Shown here one piece after another: positions 1 to 5,091 of a stretch of 5,091 nt of DNA (positions are counted from its first letter, which is position 1; the number at the start of each line of letters is the position of its first letter). The DNA comes from Pseudomonadota bacterium (GTDB lineage: Bacteria; Pseudomonadota; Gammaproteobacteria; Burkholderiales; Burkholderiaceae_B). The DNA lies in contig JAJYRX010000115.1 in the NCBI GenBank assembly GCA_021793875.1, positions 1 through 5,091 of the forward strand, given 5' to 3'. The notes beneath the pieces are model-generated. The model ran no database searches, was not told the origin of the DNA, and saw only the letters and a list, made by a program, of their open reading frames with translations. The position numbers and the translations under genes were made by a program.

Positions 1-1539
1 CTCTTCGCCTATTATTGCGGTAACACGCTCTGGTCTGGCAAGAATATCGAGCAAATCGGCAATAATTTCCATAATATTGCGATACTCTTCTGTTATTTTT
101 TCTTGCTCAAGGCCTGTTAGACGCTGCAAACGCATGTTAAGGATTTCCTGGGCCTGGGTTTCACTAAGCCTGTACATTCCGTCGGCCTGCAAACCATACT
201 GCTCGGGTAGCCCCTCGGGCCTGTATGCCGCACTACCACCAGCCATTTCTCCGGCGTCGGCACGTTGCAGCATTTCTCGTACCAAGCTGGAATTCCAGGT
301 GCGAGACATAAGCTCTTGACGCGCAACTGGTGGTGTAGGGGCGGCCTTAATTATTTCTATGAAGTCGTCTATGTTGGCTAGGGCAACTGCTAACCCCTCT
401 AGCACATGACCACGTTCACGCGCTTTACGCAACTTAAAGACTGTGCGCCTGGTTACAACCTCACGACGATGGTACAGGAAGTACTGCACCATTTGCTTAA
501 GATTAAGTAGGCGTGGTTGACCATCTACAAGGGCAACCATGTTCATACCAAAGGTTTCCTGTAGCTGGGTGTGCTTGTATAGGTTATTTAGAACCACCTC
601 GGGAACTTCCCCGCGCTTAAGCTCTATTACTAGCCTCATGCCATCTTTATCAGACTCGTCACGGATATCAGAGATGCCCTCGATTTTCTTTTCGTTAACA
701 AGCTCTGCAATTCTTTCCTGCAAAGACTTTTTGTTTACCTGATAAGGAAGTGCATCTATTACTATGGCATGCCTATTACCGCGCTCCATTTCTTCAAAAT
801 GGGCACTGGCTCGCATAATGACGCGACCACGACCTGTGCGGTAACCCTCACGCACACCAGACATGCCATATATTATGGCTCCGGTTGGAAAGTCTGGCGC
901 AGGTATATGCTCCATTAGCTCGTCTATGGTGCAATCGGGGTTGTTGAGTAGGTGCAGACAACCATTAACCACCTCGTGCAAATTATGAGGCGGAATGTTT
1001 GTTGCCATACCTACCGCTATACCAGAGCTGCCGTTAACCAAAAGATTGGGCAGACGTGTAGGTAATATAAGAGGCTCTGACTCACTACCATCGTAGTTAG
1101 GGCCGAAGTCTACTGTTTCTTGATCTATATCGGCCAACATTTCGTGAGCTATGCGGGACAACCTTATTTCGGTGTATCGCATGGCTGCTGCCCCGTCACC
1201 ATCGATTGAGCCAAAGTTACCCTGGCCGTCGACAAGCATGTAACGCAATGAGAAGTCTTGTGCCATACGTACTATGGTGTCGTACACGGCAACATCACCA
1301 TGTGGGTGATACTTACCAATTACGTCACCAACAATACGGGCAGACTTTTTGTACGGACGGTTCCAGTCGTTGTTGAGCTCATGCATAGCAAACAGAACTC
1401 GTCTGTGAACCGGCTTCAAGCCGTCTCGTACATCGGGGAGCGCCCTACCAACTATTACGCTCATTGCGTAATCAAGGTAGCTACGACGCATTTCATCTTC
1501 TAACGATATAGGAAGGGTTTCCTTGGCGAAGGAATTCAT
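1..1539 (-). CDS. gyrA: DNA gyrase subunit A, N-terminal 513 residues (3' end beyond window)
   Basis: This is the A subunit of the type IIA topoisomerase that introduces negative supercoils. GyrA cuts and rejoins the DNA gate segment and forms A2B2 with GyrB. The frame is open from an ATG at 1539 to the left edge. It aligns to E. coli GyrA without gaps over the first ~120 residues, which fixes the start: SYLDYAMSVIVGRALPDVRDG at 20-40, YKKSAR at 63-68, HPHGD at 78-82. The catalytic tyrosine is Tyr122 (in AMRYTEIRL, codon 1174-1176), next to Arg121. Later landmarks are LVNGSSGIAVGMATNIPPHN, QVNKKSL and the C-gate segment MRLQRLTGLE near 469-478. The family is usually ~850-890 residues, so the remaining tower and the C-terminal DNA-wrapping beta-pinwheel are off the window. 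The quinolone pocket has Val at position 83, where E. coli has Ser, while Asp87 is kept. No clear Shine-Dalgarno precedes the start. The sequence resembles Bordetella-type GyrA most. Confidence 0.97.
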   Translation of the reverse strand, partial: MNSFAKETLPISLEDEMRRSYLDYAMSVIVGRALPDVRDGLKPVHRRVLFAMHELNNDWNRPYKKSARIVGDVIGKYHPHGDVAVYDTIVRMAQDFSLRYMLVDGQGNFGSIDGDGAAAMRYTEIRLSRIAHEMLADIDQETVDFGPNYDGSESEPLILPTRLPNLLVNGSSGIAVGMATNIPPHNLHEVVNGCLHLLNNPDCTIDELMEHIPAPDFPTGAIIYGMSGVREGYRTGRGRVIMRASAHFEEMERGNRHAIVIDALPYQVNKKSLQERIAELVNEKKIEGISDIRDESDKDGMRLVIELKRGEVPEVVLNNLYKHTQLQETFGMNMVALVDGQPRLLNLKQMVQYFLYHRREVVTRRTVFKLRKARERGHVLEGLAVALANIDDFIEIIKAAPTPPVARQELMSRTWNSSLVREMLQRADAGEMAGGSAAYRPEGLPEQYGLQADGMYRLSETQAQEILNMRLQRLTGLEQEKITEEYRNIMEIIADLLDILARPERVTAIIGEE

Positions 1540-1704
1540 ATAGGTATCTTGTTTAGAAACTGAATCAGACCGGTAACGGGCGAATAGGAAATTCTATCAT
1601 TATCCCTTAATATATGAGCGTGTGGGGCAAACTGATAGTGATGGCAATGTCCTCATAGTCGCATTTTGCTACTAGCAATTGTTGCCAAAAACCCACAACA
1701 ACCG

Positions 1705-1710
1705 ATTATA
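1705..1710 (-). promoter_or_regulatory. Possible gyrA -10 box (TATAAT)
   Basis: Read on the minus strand, this is a perfect TATAAT hexamer facing gyrA. It would start a transcript near 1698 and give a leader of roughly 160 nt. No good -35 box lies 16-18 nt upstream, so the call is weak. A competing -10-like run, GATAATGATAGAAT on the minus strand (about 1591-1604), lies closer to the start codon but also lacks a clear -35. The choice between them cannot be made from sequence alone. Confidence 0.3.
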
Positions 1711-1746
1711 TAGCCATGTTTTACGAATATCTTTGGGTGTGACAAA

Positions 1747-1760
1747 GGTTAAACTTAACC
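1747..1760. repeat. 14-bp dyad GGTTAA-AC-TTAACC, candidate operator
   Basis: Two perfect 6-bp inverted arms (GGTTAA and TTAACC) flank a 2-nt centre. The dyad lies between the two divergent promoters, about 80 nt upstream of the ompA -10 box and about 40 nt upstream of the possible gyrA -10 box. The shape fits a binding site for a dimeric regulator, but I do not recognise the motif as that of a particular protein. A chance palindrome in AT-rich DNA is also possible. Confidence 0.3.
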
Positions 1761-1818
1761 AAAACACACAAAATGCCGTAACATTCGTTTTAACACGCAT
1801 GAAACCCAGCGCGATTCT

Positions 1819-1845
1819 TTGATTCGTTCATAGCATTGCTATACT
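1819..1845 (+). promoter_or_regulatory. Probable ompA promoter, extended -10
   Basis: The -10 box TATACT (1840-1845) is preceded by TG at 1837-1838, giving the extended form TGCTATACT. The best -35 candidates are TTGATT (1819-1824, 15-nt spacer) or the overlapping TTTGAT (1818-1823, 16-nt spacer). Both are imperfect, but an extended -10 tolerates a weak -35. The predicted start near 1852 gives a leader of about 65 nt, which contains a short GC-rich hairpin (GCGGC 1863-1867 with GCTGC 1876-1880, one G-U pair). A strong sigma-70-type promoter suits an abundant envelope protein. Confidence 0.55.
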
Positions 1846-1908
1846 GGATCCGTTTTGATTATGCGGCGGGGGTTCGCTGCGGTCATTTACCAGCATTAAG
1901 CTTAAAAC

Positions 1909-1914
1909 GAGGAG
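1909..1914 (+). promoter_or_regulatory. Strong Shine-Dalgarno of ompA (GAGGAG)
   Basis: GAGGAG sits 4 nt before the ATG at 1919. It is the only strong ribosome binding site I see in the window, consistent with high expression of ompA, and it fixes that start. Confidence 0.8.
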
Positions 1915-1918
1915 AAAC

Positions 1919-2503
1919 ATGAATAAACCCTCCAAATTCGCACTCGCACTTGCTATTGCAGCCATGACTGCCTCTGGCGCTGCCTCTGCGCAAACTGTGG
2001 ATAACTGGCAAAACCCTTTTGGTGAAGTTTGGAAAAACGGCACCAACGAACTCTGCTGGCGCAACGCGTTCTGGACGCCTGCCACCGGCATAGCAGGTTG
2101 TGACGGTGTTCCTGTCGCTGCCGAAGAGCCAGTTCAAGCTCCCACAGCTAGCAAGGTAACTCTTAACGCAGACACCTTCTTCGACTTTGATAAGGCAACC
2201 ATTAAGCCTGAAGGTCGTCAGGTTCTGGACCAGATCGCTGCCCAGGTACAAGATATGGAGCTTGAGGCTCTTATCGCAACTGGTCACACCGACTCAACTG
2301 GTAACGCTGAGTACAACCAAGGACTGTCCGAGCGCCGTGCCGCATCTGTGAAAGACTACTTGGTTAGCAAAGGCATTCCAGCTGATCGCATCTACACCGA
2401 AGGTAAAGGTCTTACACAGCCTATAGCTTCCAACGCTACTCGCGAAGGTCGCGCACAAAACCGTCGTGTAGAGATCGAAATAGTAGGCACACGTAATCAG
2501 TAA
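1919..2503 (+). CDS. ompA: Short OmpA-family outer-membrane/peptidoglycan-anchoring protein
   Basis: This 194-residue exported protein carries an OmpA-like peptidoglycan-binding domain. Residues 1-24 form a typical Sec signal peptide: Lys3/Lys6, a hydrophobic Ala/Leu core, and cleavage after ASA, leaving Gln25 as the mature start. No lipobox cysteine is present, so it is not a Pal-type lipoprotein. Residues ~25-78 form a linker region with a WxNPFGEVWKNGTNELCWR-like segment and two cysteines (Cys46, Cys61) that could form a disulfide in the periplasm. The OmpA domain spans about 79-190, with FFDFDK (87-92), GHTDSTG (122-128) and YNQGLSERRA (132-141). Asp125 and Arg140 align with E. coli Asp241 and Arg256, which bind diaminopimelate. 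The eight-stranded N-terminal beta-barrel of E. coli OmpA (346 residues) is absent. The gene matches the short OmpA that I recall next to gyrA in Bordetella. How it stays at the outer membrane is not evident. Confidence 0.88.
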   Translation: MNKPSKFALALAIAAMTASGAASAQTVDNWQNPFGEVWKNGTNELCWRNAFWTPATGIAGCDGVPVAAEEPVQAPTASKVTLNADTFFDFDKATIKPEGRQVLDQIAAQVQDMELEALIATGHTDSTGNAEYNQGLSERRAASVKDYLVSKGIPADRIYTEGKGLTQPIASNATREGRAQNRRVEIEIVGTRNQ

Positions 2504-2545
2504 TTAAAGCTGATTCGCTTTAGTACGTATAAAACGTATTACAAG
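2504..2545 (+). other. ompA 3' UTR with two small hairpins
   Basis: Before the terminator the 3' UTR can fold into TAAAGC (2505-2510) with GCTTTA (2517-2522), loop TGATTC. It can then fold into TACGT (2524-2528) with ACGTA (2534-2538), loop ATAAA. With the terminator this makes three hairpins in a row. The second also contains TATAAA (2528-2533), a possible but poorly supported -10 box because no good -35 precedes it. Confidence 0.35.
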
Positions 2546-2554
2546 CTACAATTC

Positions 2555-2588
2555 AAGGGTACCGCTTTAACTAGCGGTGCCCTTTTTT
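2555..2588 (+). terminator. Rho-independent terminator after ompA
   Basis: GGGTACCGCT (2557-2566) pairs with AGCGGTGCCC (2573-2582) around a TTAACT loop. The stem is 10 bp with one G-U pair, extended to 12 by the flanking AA/TT. It is followed by six T residues (2583-2588). This is a textbook intrinsic terminator for ompA, 51 nt past its stop codon. It ends only 24 nt before the ubiG start codon, so ubiG and gph must be expressed by read-through or by a promoter overlapping this element. Confidence 0.9.
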
Positions 2589-2612
2589 AATGCTACTAAC
2601 GGTAATATCACA

Positions 2613-3344
2613 ATGGAACAAACCAACCTTGGTATTAACCATAACAACTCCAACGTAGATCCATCCGAAATTGAAAAGTTCAGTGCACTCGCATCTAAAT
2701 GGTGGGATCCAGAAAGTGAGTTTAAACCTTTACATCAAATAAACCCTTTGCGTCTCGACTGGATGATGCAACACATTGGCACCCTTGAAGGGAAAAATGT
2801 TCTAGATGTTGGTTGTGGGGGCGGCATACTATCGGAAGCAATGGCGCAGTCGGGGGCAAACGTCAAAGGTATAGACCTTGCCAAAAAATCACTAACCGTT
2901 GCCAAACTACATGGTATGGAATCGGGTGTAAAAGTTGATTATGAACTCATAAGTGCAGAAGAACTGGCAGAACAAGAGCCCGAAAAATACGATGTAGTTA
3001 CCTGCATGGAAATGTTAGAGCATGTGCCCGACCCTGCCTCCATAATAAAGGCTTGCGCAGCTTTAGTTAAGCCGGATGGCATGGTATTTTTTTCTACTTT
3101 AAACAGAAACCCTAAATCATTTTTATTTGCAATTGTTGGAGCAGAATATGTACTTAACCTGCTACCACGTGGCACGCACTCATACGAAAGCTTTATAAAA
3201 CCTAGCGAACTGGCCTCAGCCGCTCGTAACGCGGAACTTACTGTATCTGAAGTTAAGGGTCTTAGCTACAATCCTATTACAAAAATTTATAGTATTACGC
3301 CAGACACGTCTGTTAATTATCTAATGGCAACTATTAAAAAATAA
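2613..3344 (+). CDS. ubiG: Ubiquinone biosynthesis O-methyltransferase
   Basis: This 243-residue SAM-dependent methyltransferase carries out both O-methylations of ubiquinone synthesis: the 2-polyprenyl-6-hydroxyphenol step and the final 3-demethylubiquinone step. In E. coli it belongs to the Ubi complex at the cytoplasmic membrane. Seen here: the N-terminal family block KFSALASKWWDP (22-33) and FKPLHQINPLRL (38-49), SAM motif I VLDVGCGGG (63-71), the acidic residue Asp88 in GIDLA that should bind the SAM ribose, VVTCMEMLEHVPDP (128-141), FFSTLNRN (159-166) and FIKP (194-197). The hydrophobic stretch around 169-185 corresponds to the region I recall as important for membrane association in E. 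coli UbiG. The ATG at 2613 is chosen because it gives the usual ~240 residues. An in-frame GTG at 2577 would put the start inside the ompA terminator stem. The Shine-Dalgarno is weak. gph follows after 3 nt, so the two form an operon. Confidence 0.97.
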   Translation: MEQTNLGINHNNSNVDPSEIEKFSALASKWWDPESEFKPLHQINPLRLDWMMQHIGTLEGKNVLDVGCGGGILSEAMAQSGANVKGIDLAKKSLTVAKLHGMESGVKVDYELISAEELAEQEPEKYDVVTCMEMLEHVPDPASIIKACAALVKPDGMVFFSTLNRNPKSFLFAIVGAEYVLNLLPRGTHSYESFIKPSELASAARNAELTVSEVKGLSYNPITKIYSITPDTSVNYLMATIKK

Positions 3345-3347
3345 CAT

Positions 3348-4022
3348 ATGAGAAAACTTGTTTTATTTGATTTTGATGGAACGCTGGCTGATACAGCTCC
3401 CGATTTGGCCTTAACCGCTAACAAGCAGCGTGAACGACGTGGTCTTGAGCCTCTTTCACCGGAATACTTAAGGCCTTTTTCATCATATGGGGCTCGTGGG
3501 CTTCTTAAAGCTGCCCTAGATATTGAAACCGATGACCCTGAATTTCCAGAAATGCGTGAACAGTTTCTCAAAGACTATGAACAGCTTATGACAACCCATA
3601 CCAAGCTGTTTGATGGCATAGAGCAACTGCTTAACACGTTACAGCAAAATGGTTTTGAGTGGGGCATAGTAACTAACAAGCTAGAGTATCTGGCCATAGC
3701 TCAGGCTAAGCATCTGGGCATATTATCTAACAGTGTGGTTCTAGTGGGCGGAGACACAACCCCTCACATAAAACCTCATCCTGCTCCCCTTCTGTGCGCA
3801 GCCGAACGAGCAAGCATAGAACCCGCCCAGTGTATTTATATTGGTGATGACGAACGCGATATAGTTGCGGGGAAAGCTGCTGGTATGGCAACTATAGTCG
3901 CATGTTACGGATACTGTGGTCCAGAAACAGCCGCAATTCGTGGCTGGCAGGCTAACGCCATAGCAAATACACCAGAAGATATATGGCCTGCAGTTCAGGA
4001 ATGGGCTGTAAGCTTTGTTTAA
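3348..4022 (+). CDS. gph: Phosphoglycolate phosphatase, HAD family
   Basis: This 224-residue haloacid-dehalogenase-type hydrolase is predicted to dephosphorylate 2-phosphoglycolate, which arises in oxidative DNA repair (and from Rubisco where present), yielding glycolate. All four HAD motifs are visible. Motif I is LFDFDGTLADT, with nucleophile Asp8 and acid/base Asp10. Motif II is IVTNK, with Thr109. Motif III is Lys142 in HIKPHPAP. Motif IV is IGDDERD (165-171), with Asp167 and Asp168 for Mg2+. The helical cap lies between motifs I and II (about 15-85), as in Gph/PGP-type HADs. The length fits the family (~220-250). The start is 3 nt after the ubiG stop with no clear Shine-Dalgarno, so translation is probably coupled to ubiG. 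Substrate specificity within HAD subfamily I cannot be proved from sequence; the ubiG-gph pairing supports Gph, but a related phosphatase remains possible. Its stop codon overlaps that of the convergent ubiT. Confidence 0.9.
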   Translation: MRKLVLFDFDGTLADTAPDLALTANKQRERRGLEPLSPEYLRPFSSYGARGLLKAALDIETDDPEFPEMREQFLKDYEQLMTTHTKLFDGIEQLLNTLQQNGFEWGIVTNKLEYLAIAQAKHLGILSNSVVLVGGDTTPHIKPHPAPLLCAAERASIEPAQCIYIGDDERDIVAGKAAGMATIVACYGYCGPETAAIRGWQANAIANTPEDIWPAVQEWAVSFV

Positions 4023-4450
4023 TAGGGCTTATAGAAAGGCTTTATTTGTTTAAGGTCTATAGAATCTAGCGTGTTCTTAACTAATAACCCTAGTTCGGTA
4101 TCACCTTCCATAATTAGCCTTCGGTTAAAAAACAAAGTGTCTGGGTCTTCCTGACGTTGCATCATTATTATGAAATCACGCAGGTTGGCCGATATAGTTA
4201 GGTCTGTCTGCAGAACCTTTGCTATAGGCTTAAACCTGCCATTAATGCATGTGAAATAAAATCCAACTTTAGCGTCAATAACGCTAATACATAACTTTTT
4301 ATCCTCCAACATGCTCAAGGTATCGGAAGGCATATGGTCTAACAACATAGCGTTAAGGCCAACTACGAATAAGATAGACCCTGGATAAACTGGCAAACGC
4401 TTAAGAACACCAGCAACAGGAGCGGGAATATCGGGAAATGACTGAATCAT
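4019..4450 (-). CDS. ubiT: UbiT, SCP2-domain accessory protein of O2-independent ubiquinone synthesis
   Basis: This 143-residue protein belongs to the YhbT/UbiT family, whose SCP2 (sterol carrier) fold is thought to bind isoprenoid ubiquinone intermediates and support the anaerobic pathway with UbiU and UbiV. The SCP2 region covers about residues 25-133. The strongest signature is RQEDPDTLFFNRRL (99-112) followed by MEGDTELGLLVKN (114-126), which closely follows E. coli UbiT (KQDPDTLFFQRRLVIEGDTELG). The N-terminal part (IPAPVAGVLKRLPVYPGSI) is less conserved. E. coli UbiT is 174 residues as I recall it and has a C-terminal helical tail of about 35-40 residues after the SCP2 core; that tail is missing here. 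The ATG lies 1 nt after the ubiV stop, with GGTGG as a modest ribosome binding site inside the ubiV end, so the pair is almost certainly co-transcribed and translationally coupled. The adjacent ubiV raises confidence over that for a generic SCP2 protein. Confidence 0.88.
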   Translation of the reverse strand: MIQSFPDIPAPVAGVLKRLPVYPGSILFVVGLNAMLLDHMPSDTLSMLEDKKLCISVIDAKVGFYFTCINGRFKPIAKVLQTDLTISANLRDFIIMMQRQEDPDTLFFNRRLIMEGDTELGLLVKNTLDSIDLKQIKPFYKPY

Positions 4451-4451
4451 G

Positions 4452-5091
4452 TTAGGCCACCATTTGCTCTAATCCTGGCCTTCCATGCCAATAGCCATTA
4501 CATGGGTCGGCGGGCATAAAATTTTTCATCAAGCACATGGCAGAGTCAGAGTCTATATAACCATTAATAACCTGATGAAATAACTCAACTATATGGTTAG
4601 TGTGATTTGCTTGAGGACTTATTCTTAGAACATCCACTCCCATACTCCTCATAGTGCCAACCTCAGAAATGAGGTTATAAACTAGAGCCGATTGAGTTTG
4701 TATGCCATTAATAACAAGAAAAGGCTGTTTTTCTTGAGTTTCCAAAAGCAGACCATCCGGGTGATCCATACAAACATACTGGCAATTATTTTTTGGCAAA
4801 TTCCTATTACGGGCCGTAAAACAACGTGCAGAGAATGCTAAAGGCATACGACCATACACAAACACCTCTGTTTGCATGCCTTCGGGACGGCCTGCCTGAA
4901 GCACAGCCAATGATTCCTTACTCATTTCCAATGGCATTACCCACCGTACGGCACCCTGCCTATGCATGAGGTTTAACATTGGTACGTTGTATATATTGAC
5001 AAATGGACCTGCCACAAAACAGCGACCCTGCATGCGATTAACAGCCCCGATATCATTGGCTTCTACCAAATAATTTTCTTGAAGATCGGAA
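4452..5091 (-). CDS. ubiV: UbiV, U32-family Fe-S subunit of O2-independent ubiquinone hydroxylase (5' end beyond window)
   Basis: Together with UbiU, UbiV hydroxylates ubiquinone precursors without O2 (peptidase-U32-like family, formerly YhbV). The 212 visible residues match E. coli UbiV (292 residues as I recall it) from about residue 84 to the end. Landmarks: LVEANDIGAVN, VRWVMPLEMS, YGRMPLAFSARCFTAR, NGIQTQSALVYNL, VLRISPQ, and the ending PCNGYW near the C terminus. Three cysteines spaced C-x12-C-x3-C (codons 4821-4823, 4782-4784, 4770-4772) match E. coli Cys180, Cys193 and Cys197, which bind a 4Fe-4S cluster; the fourth ligand (Cys39) should lie off the window. The frame is open to the right edge, and residues upstream of a TTG at 5069 (SDLQENY) still align with UbiV, so that TTG is an internal codon. 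UbiV is chosen over UbiU from the pattern around the cysteines and the C-terminal PCNGYW. ubiU would be expected just outside the window or nearby. Confidence 0.93.
   Translation of the reverse strand, partial: SDLQENYLVEANDIGAVNRMQGRCFVAGPFVNIYNVPMLNLMHRQGAVRWVMPLEMSKESLAVLQAGRPEGMQTEVFVYGRMPLAFSARCFTARNRNLPKNNCQYVCMDHPDGLLLETQEKQPFLVINGIQTQSALVYNLISEVGTMRSMGVDVLRISPQANHTNHIVELFHQVINGYIDSDSAMCLMKNFMPADPCNGYWHGRPGLEQMVA

Larger units (their letters stand above)
1540..1918. other. Divergent gyrA/ompA intergenic region
   Basis: This 379-base gap separates two divergently transcribed genes and I see no convincing gene in it. It holds the ompA promoter and leader on the right, a possible gyrA promoter on the left, a 14-bp dyad at 1747-1760 and a small hairpin TTGCT-ACT-AGCAA at 1666-1678. 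It is visibly more AT-rich than the flanking genes, as expected of a promoter region. No tRNA, IS end or repeat array is visible. Confidence 0.8.

Noticed and set aside
77..1503. Several plus-strand reading frames of 67-81 residues, and a minus-strand frame at 117-326
   Set aside because: All lie inside gyrA, whose frame is continuous and family-conserved along this whole stretch.
1666..1678. Hairpin TTGCT-ACT-AGCAA as a terminator or small RNA
   Set aside because: The stem is only 5 bp with no T-tract, and no gene ends nearby that would need it.
1883..2287. 134-residue minus-strand reading frame across the ompA start
   Set aside because: It is antisense to a clear OmpA gene with signal peptide and domain. 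The translation shows no recognisable motif and no promoter or ribosome binding site.
2577..2612. Upstream in-frame GTG start for ubiG adding 12 residues
   Set aside because: The GTG lies in the 3' arm of the ompA terminator stem and its first codons are the T-tract. It has no ribosome binding site, and the ATG at 2613 gives the normal UbiG length and N terminus.
2939..3571. Two minus-strand reading frames of 78 and 84 residues over ubiG and gph
   Set aside because: They are shadows of two well-supported genes and have low-complexity Ser/Arg-rich translations.
4452..5069. TTG at 5069 as the start of a 205-residue protein
   Set aside because: The frame stays open to the window edge, and the residues before the TTG still align with UbiV. 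It is an internal leucine codon of a gene cut by the window.
1..5091. A mobile element, CRISPR array, toxin-antitoxin, defence system or other undescribed system
   Set aside because: All coding space is explained by six known families. There are no direct-repeat arrays, transposase motifs, att-like duplications or unexplained reading frames.

Overview
The window is chromosomal DNA from a proteobacterium, most likely of the order Burkholderiales and close to the Alcaligenaceae (Bordetella relatives). Two things point there. The gene order is gyrA, divergent ompA, ubiG, gph. The proteins also resemble my recollection of the Bordetella versions: GyrA carries signatures such as DQETVDFGPNYDGSE, and the OmpA-family protein is a short 194-residue form. 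By partial hand counts GC is in the 40s, locally down to the mid-30s, which is well below Bordetella. This suggests a low-GC member of the group. No species call is justified.

Layout. From 1 to 1539 (minus strand) lie the first 513 codons of gyrA, the DNA gyrase A subunit, which runs off the left edge. From 1540 to 1918 there is a divergent intergenic region holding the ompA promoter, a possible gyrA promoter and a 14-bp dyad. Next come ompA (1919-2503, plus), a structured 3' UTR and an intrinsic terminator (2555-2588). ubiG (2613-3344) and gph (3348-4022) follow on the plus strand, 3 nt apart. Two genes on the minus strand converge on gph: ubiT (4019-4450) and the C-terminal part of ubiV (4452-5091, cut by the right edge). 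They are separated by 1 nt. The stop codons of gph and ubiT share a single TTAA.

How the genes relate. ubiG supplies the two O-methylations of ubiquinone synthesis. UbiT and UbiV belong to the O2-independent hydroxylation branch of the same pathway, in which UbiV works with UbiU as a 4Fe-4S hydroxylase and UbiT is an SCP2-domain accessory protein. The window therefore joins a core ubiquinone gene to its anaerobic branch, which suggests an organism that makes ubiquinone with little or no oxygen. gph (phosphoglycolate phosphatase) is a housekeeping partner of ubiG in this arrangement. gyrA and ompA are independent housekeeping and envelope genes.

Nothing here looks like a mobile element, CRISPR array, RNA gene or undescribed system. 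The points most worth a second look are the Ser83-to-Val state of the GyrA quinolone pocket, the ubiVT pair beside ubiG, and the ompA terminator that leaves almost no room for a ubiG promoter.
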